Assembly (NCBI RefSeq): GCF_014205055.1
Contig: NZ_JACHMS010000001.1
Span: 7,406,501 to 7,470,500 of the forward strand
Source of the DNA: Streptomyces luteogriseus
Lineage (GTDB): Bacteria; Actinomycetota; Actinomycetes; Streptomycetales; Streptomycetaceae
Direction of reading: 5' to 3'
Length of the DNA: 64,000 nucleotides
Shown here: piece after piece, positions 11,901 through 19,293 of the stretch
Layout of the letters: every line of letters starts with the position of its first letter
How positions within the stretch are numbered: the first letter of the stretch is position 1
The notes under the pieces: generated by a model
Told to the model about the DNA's origin: nothing
The model's database searches: none
Seen by the model: only the letters and a program-made list of their open reading frames with translations
Program-made: the position numbers and the translations under genes

Positions 11901-13766
11901 GGCGCGCAGGCGGGTGAGAAGCAGGGAGTTCAGCCCCAGCTCGTAGAACGGCACCCGGGCGTCCACCGGGTGCCCCAGTACGGCGTCGATCTCCTCGCAC
12001 ACGATCCGCGTCAGGTCGGGGGAGGGGACGCCGTGGGCGTGCGGCGCGGGACCGGCGCGGAAGCCGCCGGCGATCAGGCGGTGGCGGAGTTCGGCGCGAC
12101 GCACCTTCCCGGCGGGCGTCCTCGGGAAGTCGCCGTCCGGTACGGGCAGGACGTGGGAAGCGGTCAGGCGCAGCCGGGAGAACAGCGCCGCCTTCACCTC
12201 CCGCACGATCCGCGCGTCCTGGTCGGCACCGCGCGTCACGAAGAACACGGCCAGCCGCTCCGTACCGCTGTCCTCGTCCGGTACGCCGCAGGCCGCGACC
12301 TCTCCCTGGCGGACCCCGGCGACGGCGGTCGCCGCTTCCTCGACCTCGTGGCAGTACACGTTGTGTCCGTTGAGGACGATCAGGTCCTTGCGCCGACCGG
12401 TGATCACGACCTGCCCGCCGTCGAGGAAGGCCAGATCGCCCGTGTCCAGCCAGTCCCGACCCACGGGGAACGCCTCGGCGTCCGCCTGCGGGTTGTTCAC
12501 GTAGCCGGGGGTGAGCCGGGCGGGCGTGTGCACCTGGAGGCGGCCGATCCTGCCCGTCGGCACCATCTCGCCGCGGTCGTCCACGACGCGCAGGGTGACC
12601 CCGTGCGCCGGCGAGCCGGCCGCGACGAAGGTGACGCAGTCGTCCTCCGGGGTCCCCGGGTCGGCCCGCACCAGGTCGCCGCCCAGGCTGCTCTTGAGCA
12701 GGTGGTGCACGGTGCCCGGCCGGTCCAGCCGTCCGTACGTGACGGCCGTGACCGTCTCGGCCATCCCCCACACCGGCACGATGTGCCCCTGCCGCACCCC
12801 GGACGCGGCGGTGGCGTCCAGGAAACGACGCAGCACCGGCAGCACGATCTGCTCGCCGCCGCACAGCAGTGTCCTGAGGCCGCCCAGGCTCCGTACGCGG
12901 TCCGGCCGCTCGGCGAGCGCGTCCGCGACCAGCCCGTACGCGAAGGTCGGCGCCCAGCTGTGCTGCGCCCCGTACGTCTCGACGAGGTCGAGCCAGCGCA
13001 GTGGTTCGGCCAGGACCCGGTCGGTCGGCGCGTGGACGTTGGTGCAGCCCGCGAAGACCGCCAGCACGTGGTACAGCAGGAACGCGCCACTGTGGTCGAC
13101 CGGCAGCCAGTTCACCATCGTGTCGTCCGGCCGTACGTCCATGATCCGCCGGGAGCTCGCGGCGAGGTCCGCCAGACCGGCATGGGTGAGCTGTGCCGCC
13201 TTGGGTCCACCGGTGCTGCCGGAGGACAGCATCAGCACGGCGACGTCGGTCCCGGCCGGGTCGACGTGGTCGTCCGCGGGGTGCGCGCCCAGAAGGTCGT
13301 GCGCGATCGCGACCCGCAGGTGGGGAGCGGAGGCGGCCAGGTCCCGGGCACCGGCCGCGTCGGTGAGCACCAGCGGTCCGTCCAGCACGGCACATGTGTG
13401 CAGCAGGCGTTCGTACGCGGGGGAGCCCGGGACGGCCCGCTCCGCGATCGCCGCGGGCCGAGCGCCGCCCAGCACACAGGCCCAGAAGGCGGGGAAGAAC
13501 TGCGCCAGTTCGAGCCCGCACAGCACCACCGTGTCGCCGGCACGCAGCCCGCGCCCCCGCAGCCCGGTCAGCAGCCGACGGGCCCGCGACAGCAACTCGC
13601 GGTAGGGCAGGCTGATCGGGGTGCCGTCCGGGGCGATCGCGACGACAGCGGCGCCGGAGTCCGCGTCGGCGGCTCGCAGCAGAGCGTCCACGGCGGTGCG
13701 AGGGTCGTCCTCGGTGTACTCGGGCTCAGGACCCCGGCAGAGTGCCTGTCCCTGTACGCGTTCCAT
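2919..13766 (-). CDS. Hybrid PKS/NRPS: AL-ACP-KS-AT-ACP-LLM-C-A-PCP-C
   Basis: This is a 3615-residue multienzyme. Domains in order: acyl-AMP ligase of FAAL/AL type (about 10-590, SSGSTGGPK and NWLPVDHSG); ACP (Ser614, GLNSL); KS (about 671-1095, Cys847); AT (about 1190-1490, GHSVGEY Ser1285, AFHS near 1386, suggesting malonyl); ACP (Ser1598); a Pro/Ala-rich linker; a luciferase-like monooxygenase (about 1795-2140); C (HHIVFDS, His2285); A (about 2610-3080); PCP (Ser3138); and a terminal C (HHAVCDG, His3316). There is no TE or trailing carrier, so the last C must condense with an A-PCP protein in trans. Hand-aligned A pocket: D-V-Q-F-F-A-Q-V-I, nearest to proline-type codes (weak). The ATG at 13766 has AAGGGGA upstream and overlaps the exporter gene by 41 nt, so the two are coupled. 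Confidence 0.93.
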   Translation of the reverse strand: MERVQGQALCRGPEPEYTEDDPRTAVDALLRAADADSGAAVVAIAPDGTPISLPYRELLSRARRLLTGLRGRGLRAGDTVVLCGLELAQFFPAFWACVLGGARPAAIAERAVPGSPAYERLLHTCAVLDGPLVLTDAAGARDLAASAPHLRVAIAHDLLGAHPADDHVDPAGTDVAVLMLSSGSTGGPKAAQLTHAGLADLAASSRRIMDVRPDDTMVNWLPVDHSGAFLLYHVLAVFAGCTNVHAPTDRVLAEPLRWLDLVETYGAQHSWAPTFAYGLVADALAERPDRVRSLGGLRTLLCGGEQIVLPVLRRFLDATAASGVRQGHIVPVWGMAETVTAVTYGRLDRPGTVHHLLKSSLGGDLVRADPGTPEDDCVTFVAAGSPAHGVTLRVVDDRGEMVPTGRIGRLQVHTPARLTPGYVNNPQADAEAFPVGRDWLDTGDLAFLDGGQVVITGRRKDLIVLNGHNVYCHEVEEAATAVAGVRQGEVAACGVPDEDSGTERLAVFFVTRGADQDARIVREVKAALFSRLRLTASHVLPVPDGDFPRTPAGKVRRAELRHRLIAGGFRAGPAPHAHGVPSPDLTRIVCEEIDAVLGHPVDARVPFYELGLNSLLLTRLRARLERRLATSIAQTAFFEHPTATALAAHLTATPGDRPQPVTTASGGDAAERRVAVVGLSLRFPGADSADSFWANLRDGVDSVRVFDEERLAAAGLSPEQRRAPGLVPVAGVIDGVDAFDADFFGMSPREAGLTHPAHRMFLECCHEALEDGGYAAAGPGTRVGVFAGTGMNLYDHQNPPATGVTDTPDDPAAGMQAAIGQQPDFLASRVAYRLGLTGPAIGVQTACSTSLVAVHLAVQALLSGEADLALAGAAAVHLPQESGYRSHPGSILSPTGRCRAFDAEADGTVGGNGVAAVLLKRLDRALADGDTVHAVILGSAVNNDGAGKVGFSAPGVSGQVEVVRQALRRADVPADTISYVEAHGTGTRLGDPVELEALGRALGEGTRRTGFCTVGSVKPSIGHLDSCAGMAGLLKTVLMLRHRTLVPTLHLTRPNPDLRLEGGPLVLGTELRPWPARDGVPRRAGVSALGVGGTNAHVVLEEPPVRSAPHTAGLPVLVPVSARDTEALHELTGLLRDRLRRRPDLAAADVAATMALGRPHRTARSTAVGRTAGELADALDEQPAAPPAPLGPLAFVCAGQGSARRGMASGLYAAHPAARRVLDRCEELYADEFGGSLLPLLLEESADDGVWPTETAQTALFAHQAALADVWCATGMRPALLFGHSVGEYAALYAGGALTLDDGLRLTAWRGRLMQTACPPGGMLAVRAGEAEAERIARAAGAALAAVNGPRSQVISGPPDALEEAVRLLEGEGLRWRRLPVDRAFHSAAVEPALRSFRPHAERVAYRPLRTPLVTAADGLVRPVGWTPDADYLCGQARRTVRFDLAMTAAAAQGCRDFVELGAGDTLTGLGRHCVPESRWLEGQGAGPGAADQLRGLLASLGSLYRRGADLEWGAVNTGGGRVPLPGHPLRRRRVVSLLTPPAPAPHRPSEPPATPLEEPNVPDELLADVRRLTAEKLGRRAADVGPGTSFFELGADSLSLMGMTAELEQRYGVRVPVRELFSTADTPRALAERLAQLGAGPPPEPVETPGNAGRQPHAAHERQREEPVAAPAPLPTPVPPAPATAAPGALTPAPEASSGLHELLRRQLELTEHLVDQVTGVLSRQLDVLASTGAPPTAPPAQAPTPRPAPSRPQAPLPAPTPAEVSTPHAPPARAPHTPPAGPEQRPRPAPARGCDFSLYFFGDYPEDADRDKYALIMESSTYADEHGFHALWLPERHFDSFGALFPNPSVLAAALAASTRRIRLHAGSVVLPLHHPVRVAEEWSVVDNISGGRAGLCVASGWHATDFSLAPQHFGRHRDVMYEQLATVRQLWSGRGLPTTAGDGEPVEVRLHPRPLQQELPLYVAVVGNPDSYRRAAVEGLGVVTNLMTQTVEQLAENIALYRRTRAEHGLDPAAGRVVVLVHTYLGEDGDRARAEAYRPFVSYLRSSLSLFGQVTNSLGFTADLDNTPEEDVEFLLERAYERYCASRALIGDEDTAAGTVRRLVDAGADEIACFVDFGVPKEKVLAALPVLDRVRRRALPEAGGRAAPVPQRVPLTPAQRRIWFLEQLHPGTGMYHEPKAVRLDGPLDVPALRRALQRVADRHPALRTVFLDDGGVPYQEIRDRVRLECPVDDHTGATEEEALRATLATEGRRVLDLCEGPLVTARLLRLSEERHLLFLLAHHIVFDSASTAVLVGDLAACYRASEHGAPEPPPLPEVAPARPADHAASLGFWRRELAGVPELALPTDRPRPPVRSGAGASLTHELDAELTDSLRAFAARHRATAFMALTGAVAAVLGRMSGQDDVVLGTVLAARPAGADRHVGLFLDTVPLRLDLAGDPDFPALLHRVRAGSTAAYEHSGVPFDELVGALNPPRDPGRNPLFQVMVEYEKEGEAEFDPPRLSATLLDVPSARAPFDLSVYFTHHGDGVRFMVEYDTALFDEATVRRFTHYVEEVLRRALATPGAPLRELTAVTGTDRTALARLGRLDEPSPAIEDTLHGLFERQARRTPDAVALVSGAQSVRYRELDGRANTLAHDLRARGAVRGERVALLLPRGPELITAVLGVLKSGAAYLPLDPSLPTPRLAALLDDGAPVLLLTSASVLARHPGLGADAPYGPVRLVEQVDGDPAEASPADGARPEDPAYCIYTSGSTGLPKGVVVPHRGPVNLVRGHLASHSALRTLQWTSPAFDVSVQEIFTTLCSGAALVLIGDEVRHDPAAVAEAVRRHGVERMFMPCTPLRYLVESGPELPSLRELFSAGEALQLTGAFRRFLAAHPGCALYNQYGPTETSVIVTSHRVDPEGEEWPPIGTPVPGVRITLLDGTGREVPPGAVGEIHVGGAAVAHGYHARPAETADAFLADGAGSVLYRTGDLGRWRTDGSLQYVGRRDDQVKIRGHRVEPGEVQQALSALPDVRDTAVVSRRDPHGDQELVAYVVPTAQDADLRALRAALSAELPGHLVPRHWVRLERLPVNASGKLDRERLPAPGPEPEDAAPGADARPATPLETALHELWCEELGVGRVPVTRSFFELGGHSLSAIRLLNRMADGLDMELSMAEFFLNPTIRGVAGRGERPSPAERVVDTAPMTSTLRRLWHRHHEHADPGVYNVAHRIDLCGDLDPRNLAGALEDLVNRHHALRSRAVRRDGRFVVEVLAQVPVDLPVDDLTTHADDEAVERWCRDQATRPFSMDRAPLFRFRLARLGPDRWVLVTVFHHAVCDGWSMGVIWRELGELHNARHQNIGSQLAPVSAQFTDVARAEHQLSDDRRAELERFWRTELDGVPLRPPLPYDRPRPAKLSGQGALHTWVIDGDIPKRVAEAAVRLGTTPYVVLAATFATWVAALCGGPPDVVLAASSANRARRERSDVVGLLGDAVLLRARPGEADTFADLVTRLGTTLFTALDHQDLPLTEVVELVAPGTGDSLFPTALFTVVTTPPPHLDMRSLSASVRDLPTSDVARNELYAVLAPGADTITVTFEYSTDLFDEPTIMSWADDFTRLLQRFTRAPDSSLRTP

Positions 13767-15012
13767 GCGTGTCCCCTTCTTCTCCACTCGTGGACGACGT
13801 CCGGGCCGCGGCTGCGGCGAACAGCAGCAGGACCAGCGCCCCGCACACCGCCGCACCGTGGAACATCCCGACGACCGTCAGGGCGGGCAGCGCTTCGAGA
13901 GCCGCCGCGGCGAGCACCGTGCCCAGCGCGAAGCCGGCCGTCTCCGCCGTGGCGGACATCCCGAACAGCCGGCTGCGCTGCCGGTCGGGTGCGGCCTGCA
14001 GGCGTGAGGTGTAGACGATCTCGGTCCAGCCGTCGGCGAAGCCCGCGCACGCGGCGGCGGCCATGAGACCGGCGGAAGGCAGGCCGGTGAAGGCGGCCAC
14101 GAAGGACACCGACATCGCCGACGTACCGAACGCGAAGGCCCGTTCGCCCCACGCCGATCCCCCCTCGGTGCGCTTGAGCACGAGGTGGGCGGCGATGGTG
14201 CCCACCGCCCACGCCACCCAGAACCGGGTCATGAACAGCGCCGGATCGGACGGGGAGCCGGCGTGTGCGACCACGGGCAGGGCGACGTTGTGCGAGGAGG
14301 ACGCGAGGGCGTCGACCCCCCGGAGCAGGATCATGCCGAGCAGCAGGCCGGGAAGCCCGGCCACCCCGTGCCACAGGCGCGGGCGGCGCCACGGACGGTC
14401 CGCGTCCTTGCCTCGGCCGTCCCCTTCCCGTGCGGCCTCCTCCTCGCTGTCCGTGCGCGGCCGCAGGACGAGCAGCGCCCCCGCCGACACCGCGAAGCTC
14501 GCGGCGTTGACGGCGAAGGCGGCGCCGTAGCCGCCGAATCCGATGACGGGAGCAGCCGAGGCGAAGCCCAGTACGGTGGCGATCGAACGCGCCGTGACCA
14601 GCAGCCCGTTCGCGCGGGTACGGGACTCCTGGCCGACCATCGCGGGGATCGAGCTGCGCAGGGCGACGGTGAAGTACGTGTTCCCCGCGCCCATGACGAC
14701 GACGGCGCAGCACAGCAGCCACGTCGGCGTGTCGGTCGCGCACAGGGCCAGGACGGTCATGACGAGGCCCTGGGCGACGTCCGCGCCCACCATCGTCCGC
14801 AGGCGGGTGGTCCTGGCCGACAGCGCGGCGGCGGTGAGCCCGGCGACGAACCCGGAGAACAGACGCAGCGCCATCACCAGGCCGACCCCGAAGGCCGTGC
14901 CGGTGGCTTCGTACGAGAACAGGCTCAGCGCGATCAGGTTCAGGTAGTTGCCGTAGCCGGACACCGCGTACGCGCAGACGAGGGCACGGAAACGCAGGTC
15001 CACACCCCCCAC
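13726..15012 (-). CDS. MFS transporter (probable product exporter)
   Basis: The protein has about 428 residues and roughly twelve hydrophobic helices, the first in RALVCAYAVSGYGNYLNLIA. The two halves are separated by a charged cytoplasmic loop (RPRTDSEEEAAREGDGRG). This fits the drug-efflux/siderophore-exporter MFS class. The open frame runs upstream to 15360, but that part is not membrane-like. GTG codons at 15012 and 15015 follow GGAAGGGGA, and 15012 is chosen for spacing. It lies between the aminotransferase and the large synthase and overlaps the synthase by 41 nt, as expected for an exporter or self-resistance gene made together with the assembly line. Substrate unknown. Confidence 0.85.
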   Translation of the reverse strand: MGGVDLRFRALVCAYAVSGYGNYLNLIALSLFSYEATGTAFGVGLVMALRLFSGFVAGLTAAALSARTTRLRTMVGADVAQGLVMTVLALCATDTPTWLLCCAVVVMGAGNTYFTVALRSSIPAMVGQESRTRANGLLVTARSIATVLGFASAAPVIGFGGYGAAFAVNAASFAVSAGALLVLRPRTDSEEEAAREGDGRGKDADRPWRRPRLWHGVAGLPGLLLGMILLRGVDALASSSHNVALPVVAHAGSPSDPALFMTRFWVAWAVGTIAAHLVLKRTEGGSAWGERAFAFGTSAMSVSFVAAFTGLPSAGLMAAAACAGFADGWTEIVYTSRLQAAPDRQRSRLFGMSATAETAGFALGTVLAAAALEALPALTVVGMFHGAAVCGALVLLLFAAAAARTSSTSGEEGDTHGTRTGTGTLPGS

Positions 15013-15071
15013 CACGTCCCCTTCCCGCGCGTGCGGGCGCTCACCGGCCCTCGTCCCCTGTCCGTCACGAG

Positions 15072-15103
15072 CCCGCCGGCCGCCCTCGTGGGGGGCCGGC
15101 GGG
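15072..15103 (-). terminator. Strong hairpin between aminotransferase and MFS genes
   Basis: CCCGCCGGCC (15072-15081) pairs perfectly with GGCCGGCGGG (15094-15103) across a 12-nt loop. On the minus strand it falls between the aminotransferase stop and the MFS start, so it could attenuate transcription into the exporter and synthase genes. There is no T-run. Confidence 0.45.
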
Positions 15104-15113
15104 GGCTGCGGCG

Positions 15114-16394
15114 TCACCTGGTGGTCACGGGCGCCTCGGCGCGCATCTCCCGGAGCACATCGGCCACGTGGCGGATGCCTTCGGTGAGCACCTTCTCCTC
15201 GGCGCTGAGGCTGATGCGGAAGCACCGGGTCGCGTGGCCGGCCACGGCGGGGGAGGAGAGCGGGTCCACGAAGAAGTGCCGGCCCGGCACGACGAACACC
15301 CGTCTCTCCTTCAGCCTGCGGTACAGCTCGACGTCGTCGAACCACGGGTGGTCCACCCACAGCCAGCAGAACATCCCCCCGGCGCCGGAGTGCATCCGCC
15401 AGTCCATGTCCGCCGGCATCGTCTCCGCCAGCAGGTCCGCGGCGAAGCGCTTCTTCTCCCGGTAGTAGGGGACGATCGCCTCCCGGGTGACGTCGTCCAG
15501 CCGCCCGTCCCGCATGATGCGGGCCAGGGCGGCCTGGGGGAGCTGAGGGGCGTGCAGGACGGAGTTGGACATGAACGACGCCAGCGCGTCGACGTACTCC
15601 GGGGAGCCGATCGCGAACCCGACGCGTTCCCCGGGCAGTCCGGCCTTGGACGCGGAGAAGCAGTTGATCAGGTGGTCGTGCTGCACCGGCTCGGTGCGCA
15701 CCTCGGCGATCCGGGGGAACGGGGAGCCGTACGCCTGGTCCAGGAGCAGTGGTACGTCACGCTCGGCCGCCAGCGTGGTCAGCGCGTCCAGGTCCGCCCG
15801 GTCCAGGGCGCGTCCGGTGGGGTTGCCGGGGCTGGAGACCAGCATCATGCCGATGTCCGACTGCCGTCTCAGGCCCTCGACGTCCAGGGCGTAGCGGAAG
15901 CGGTGGTCGCCCTGTCGCTCGATCCGGGGCGGCACTCCGACGATGCCCCCTGCGTGCATGCACATGCCCTGGTAGCCGGTGTAGTCGGGGACCATGGGCA
16001 GGACGATCTTCCGCTCACCCCGCGCCCCGGGGCCGGTGAAGAGGGCGGCCGCGGCGAAGCACAGCATCTGGCTGCCCGGGCCCACCACGACGTTCTCCGG
16101 GCCGATCCGCCAGCCGTACGCCCGGCGGAAGTACTCGACGACGGCTTCGATGAGGAACCGGCTGCCGCGCGACGGGCCGTAGCGGCAGCTCACCCGCCCG
16201 AAGTCCTCGGCCAGCGAATCCGCCAGGGCGGTCCGCCACATGTCGCTCGCCTCCGGTACGGAGGCGGGATTGCCCACGCTGAGGTTGAGCCAGTCACCCG
16301 CTGACGCGTCCGCCGTGCTGGCGGCCACGTCCTCCATGATGCTGCGCAGGCCGGAGACACCGGCCATCTTCGCGCCGCTCAGTGACAACTGCAT
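15114..16394 (-). CDS. PLP-dependent aminotransferase, class I/II (AvtA-like)
   Basis: The protein has 426 residues and the fold-type I aminotransferase pattern: SVGNP near residue 40, RYGPSRGS, SSPGNPTGR (about 187-195), LLLDQAYG, and the PLP Schiff-base lysine in NCFSASKAG (Lys250). Overall it resembles valine-pyruvate aminotransferases, which transfer an amino group between 2-oxo acids and alanine or valine. The ATG at 16394 is preceded by AGGAG at good spacing. As the first gene of the minus-strand operon it may supply a non-proteinogenic amino acid or set substrate supply for the line. It is a separate protein, unlike the aminotransferase domains built into iturin-type synthases. Exact substrate unknown. 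Confidence 0.88.
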   Translation of the reverse strand: MQLSLSGAKMAGVSGLRSIMEDVAASTADASAGDWLNLSVGNPASVPEASDMWRTALADSLAEDFGRVSCRYGPSRGSRFLIEAVVEYFRRAYGWRIGPENVVVGPGSQMLCFAAAALFTGPGARGERKIVLPMVPDYTGYQGMCMHAGGIVGVPPRIERQGDHRFRYALDVEGLRRQSDIGMMLVSSPGNPTGRALDRADLDALTTLAAERDVPLLLDQAYGSPFPRIAEVRTEPVQHDHLINCFSASKAGLPGERVGFAIGSPEYVDALASFMSNSVLHAPQLPQAALARIMRDGRLDDVTREAIVPYYREKKRFAADLLAETMPADMDWRMHSGAGGMFCWLWVDHPWFDDVELYRRLKERRVFVVPGRHFFVDPLSSPAVAGHATRCFRISLSAEEKVLTEGIRHVADVLREMRAEAPVTTR

Positions 16395-16649
16395 GGGGAT
16401 CTCCTGGTACTCGAGGGTGAGTGCCGGTGCGCGGGCGGAGCACGCGGGCATCGCGCAGCACGCGTGCCCGGCCAGGGGTGGGCCGGGGAGAAGGAAGGAA
16501 CGAGTGGCGCGGGCGGTACCGCCCCGGGGCGACAGGCCCGGCGGTGCCGCGCCCTGCCGGCGGAGACGAGGAGGGAACGCGATGTCCCCGAAAGTCCGCG
16601 CGGCGGGGCTCTTTCCGAACGCGCGCAAAGGAAACGCAGCGTACCGCCC

Positions 16650-16678
16650 ATGCTCTTAGCGCCCGGAGATTCTGTCAA
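16650..16678 (-). promoter_or_regulatory. Promoter, copy 1 of a shared element (aminotransferase operon)
   Basis: On the minus strand: TTGACA (16678-16673), 17-nt spacer, GAGCAT (16655-16650). The spacer ends in GCGCTAA. Sequence identity with the elements at 63238 and 43943 extends past the -10 (ATGnGCGGnACGCTGC in this copy and the 63238 copy). The -35 lies 284 nt upstream of the ATG at 16394, implying a leader of about 250 nt. The recurrence makes this more convincing than a single consensus match. Confidence 0.7.
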
Positions 16679-17332
16679 CGGCCTTCCGGGGCAGGCCTGT
16701 ACGACCGGCGCTGTGTGAAGTGGGCTACGGTGAGAGTGATGCCCGGATCGCGGAGAACCATCCGTTAGTCAATCCGATGCCCCAACCGTGGAATTACTCC
16801 GCAAGTAAGTCCGCGCGACCCCGTCACCGGCCTGACGCAGGCTCAAGTCGTGTTCCGGTAAGTAAAGATGATCAACCCTTCCATGATTCGGCCCCACGCC
16901 ATACAGTGGCAGCGTCCTTCGGGACACCTCGTGGGGGACGGGTGCATCACCAGTGCATCGCTCGGCTGGACACGAGGCGGGCAGCGGGCCCCTCGTCATT
17001 GACCGTCGAGAGGGCGAATCGCTGCCGTCGTATGCTGCTGGCCGACGGAAAGGGGGAAAGGTGATGCGGGGCGCATCCTGCTTTGCCGTACGACCGATGA
17101 GTGGTGCCGCTGTGCGAGCGTGACCGCTCGCGCGTGCTGAGCGCGGAGAAACCGCGGAGGGCCGGGTCCTGACCTCGCGCGCCGACGCAGGACATGGTGG
17201 TGGGCTATCGGCCCCGCCGTGCGTGAGCCCTGCCCGCGTTCTCGCTATTGCCCTGAGACGACACGTCCGTGAAAACCCCCGCGGGGCGTCGAAATGACGT
17301 CCGCGCCCGGGGCAGTGCCTTCAAGGAGTGGA
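16679..17332. other. Divergent intergenic region without a clear gene
   Basis: This stretch separates the minus-strand aminotransferase operon from the plus-strand NRPS operon. It is less GC-rich than the genes around it, especially 16720-16930, as regulatory DNA often is. I found no convincing plus-strand promoter. TTGACC at 16999 and TATGCT at 17031 are 26 nt apart, which is too far. A 19-codon frame at 17064-17123 follows a good AAGGGGGAAAGG sequence but shows no recognisable product. Confidence 0.5.
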
Positions 17333-17587
17333 ATGTCCGACGCCGGTGCGAGTTTAGCCGACAGCGTACGTGCGGAAGTGGCCGGAACCTTCGACGGTAA
17401 GTCGGCGTCACTTGACGATTCATTCGCGAACCCTCGGATGAGCCCGATCGCCGTGCCGCGTCCGACGTCCGTCCTCGGGGGCCGGTTCGACGCTTTCACG
17501 GAACTGGTCGCTCCGTTTCGGGCCGAATCCATGGCCGCCCGCGCCGAACTCGTCGTAGCTTCTGTGAACCGCCGGGATGGGGAATGA
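17333..17587 (+). CDS. Possible small protein with an early TTA codon
   Basis: The frame encodes 84 residues beginning MSDAGASLADSV. The ATG at 17333 is preceded by AAGGAG at 17323-17328. Codon 8 is TTA (17354-17356), a rare leucine codon in Streptomyces that makes translation dependent on the bldA tRNA. Third-position GC is lower than in neighbouring genes, so this may not be a real gene. I do not recognise the sequence and see no domain. If real, it would be the first gene of the 17.3-28.6 kb operon and could tie it to development. Confidence 0.35.
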   Translation: MSDAGASLADSVRAEVAGTFDGKSASLDDSFANPRMSPIAVPRPTSVLGGRFDAFTELVAPFRAESMAARAELVVASVNRRDGE

Positions 17588-17698
17588 AGTGGAGACAGCG
17601 GAGATCAGGGAAGGGATCCGCCCTGCGGCGGCGGACCGCCGATGCGGCCCCCGGACGACACCCCGGCCGTGTCCGTCCACGCACGAAGTAGCGGACGT

Positions 17699-19156
17699 AT
17701 GAAGACGATACGAGACGCCTTCGAGGCCCAGGCGGCCCGCACCCCGGACGCGGCCGCCGTGCGGGCCGTCCGCACCTACACCTACCGGGAGCTCTCGGCG
17801 CGGGCCGTCGCCCTCGGCGAGGAGATCCTCGCGCACACCCGGCCCGGGTCGTTGGTCGCCCTCGACGCGACCGGCCCCGCAGGCGGGGCGCTCGGCATCC
17901 TCGCCGCCGCCGGCATCGGGTGCGCGGTCCTCCCTCTGAACCGGGAGAGCCCGCCCGCCCACCGCGAGCGGGTCCTCGCGAACGCCAGGCCGTCCCTCGT
18001 CCTGCGCGAGACGTCGGAGTGCGTGTTCGCCGTCGAGCCCGTGGCCGCCGCAGGGCGGCCGGTCGTCCCCCGCGAGCCGGTCATGGCCGACATCGCCTAC
18101 GTCATGTACACCTCGGGATCGACCGGGTTGCCGAAGGGCGTCATGGTCCCGCACACGGCGCTGCTGGACCGGCTGGCGGGGCTCGCCTCCACACCGGGGC
18201 TCGCGGCGGGTGAGGTGATGGTCGCCGCGACGGCCCTGTCCTTCGACATCTCCATGGCGGAGATGCTGCTGCCGCTGACGGTCGGGGCGTCCTTCCTCGC
18301 CGTTCCGGACGACGTGCGCTTCGACCCGTACCTGTTCCAGGAGTTCGTCGACGAGCACGCCCCGCAGGTCATGCAGGCCACACCCAGCTTCTGGCGCATG
18401 CTCCTCGCGGCGGAGTGGCAGGGTGCCACGGGCGCCAGGCTCTGGTGCGGCGGAGAGGCCCTCACCCCGGAACTCGCACGTCGCCTCCTGCCCCGCGGCG
18501 CGGAGCTGTGGAACCTGTACGGCCCGACGGAAGCCACGATCTGGGCCACCGCCGCGCGCGTCGAGGAGCCCGACGTGATCTCCCTGGGAAGTCCGCTGGA
18601 CGGCAGTGGCCTCTACCTGGCCGCCGTGGACGACAGCGGTACGACCCACCTGGGTGAGACGGTCACCGAGCCCGGCACGGCCGGTGAGATCGTCCTGTCC
18701 GGGGCCGGGATCGCGCTCGGCTACCTGGACCGGGACGACCTGACCGCCGAGCGGTTCCCCACCGGGGGCACCGCCGGTGCCGGAGGGCGGCTCTACCGCA
18801 CGGGAGACCGCGGCAGATACCGGGCGGACGGCTCCCTGGAGTTCCTCGGGCGCCTCGACGACCAGATCAAACTGCGCGGCCATCGCATCGAACTCGGTGA
18901 GATCGAGGCCGTGTTGGAGGAGCACCCCGACATCACCGCCGCGGTCGCCGTCCTGCGCGACGCCGACCGGCCGGAGCACGCGTCGATCACCGCCCACGTC
19001 ACCGCCCGCCGGGAGGGAGTGTCCGACAAGGCCCTCCGGACCTGGCTGCGCGAGCGGCTCCCGGCCGGCCACTGCCCGAGCCGCATCGTGGTGCGCGGGA
19101 CCCTCCCGCGCACCACGGCCGGAAAGATCGACCGGGTGCTGCTGGCCGCCGAATAG
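17699..19156 (+). CDS. Stand-alone NRPS adenylation (A) domain
   Basis: About 485 residues form a complete A domain with no carrier. Visible motifs are YTSGSTGLPKG (A3), LSFDIS (A4), NLYGPTEATIW (A5), YRTGD (A7), the A8 region at GRLDDQIKLRGHRIELGEIE, and the catalytic A10 lysine in TTAGKIDR. Hand-aligned pocket: D-I-A-Q-W-G-L-I-W, close to glycine codes of the D-I-L-Q-L-G-L-I-W type, so Gly or a small residue is likely but unproven. The start is uncertain: ATG at 17699 fits the domain, and ATG at 17642 is in frame upstream; neither has a strong ribosome-binding site. It probably loads the PCP at the front of the PCP-TE protein (27537). Confidence 0.88.
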   Translation: MKTIRDAFEAQAARTPDAAAVRAVRTYTYRELSARAVALGEEILAHTRPGSLVALDATGPAGGALGILAAAGIGCAVLPLNRESPPAHRERVLANARPSLVLRETSECVFAVEPVAAAGRPVVPREPVMADIAYVMYTSGSTGLPKGVMVPHTALLDRLAGLASTPGLAAGEVMVAATALSFDISMAEMLLPLTVGASFLAVPDDVRFDPYLFQEFVDEHAPQVMQATPSFWRMLLAAEWQGATGARLWCGGEALTPELARRLLPRGAELWNLYGPTEATIWATAARVEEPDVISLGSPLDGSGLYLAAVDDSGTTHLGETVTEPGTAGEIVLSGAGIALGYLDRDDLTAERFPTGGTAGAGGRLYRTGDRGRYRADGSLEFLGRLDDQIKLRGHRIELGEIEAVLEEHPDITAAVAVLRDADRPEHASITAHVTARREGVSDKALRTWLRERLPAGHCPSRIVVRGTLPRTTAGKIDRVLLAAE

Positions 19157-19293
19157 GACACGCGGCCGGGCGCCGGGGGAGCGCGGCCGATCACGAGCGG
19201 TACCCATCGGCGCAGCCCCGCACGGGACGAGCGCCGCGCGCCCCCGCCGACGTCCCAGGACCAGGACATCAGCAAGCGTATGGAGGCAACGAG

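Noticed and set aside
16999..17036. TTGACC and TATGCT as a plus-strand promoter for the NRPS operon
   Set aside because: The spacer is 26 nt, far from the 16-19 nt required; no better pair was found.
17064..17123. 19-codon open frame with a good ribosome-binding sequence (possible leader peptide)
   Set aside because: No run of regulatory codons, no attenuator stem pair and no recognizable peptide; too short to support.
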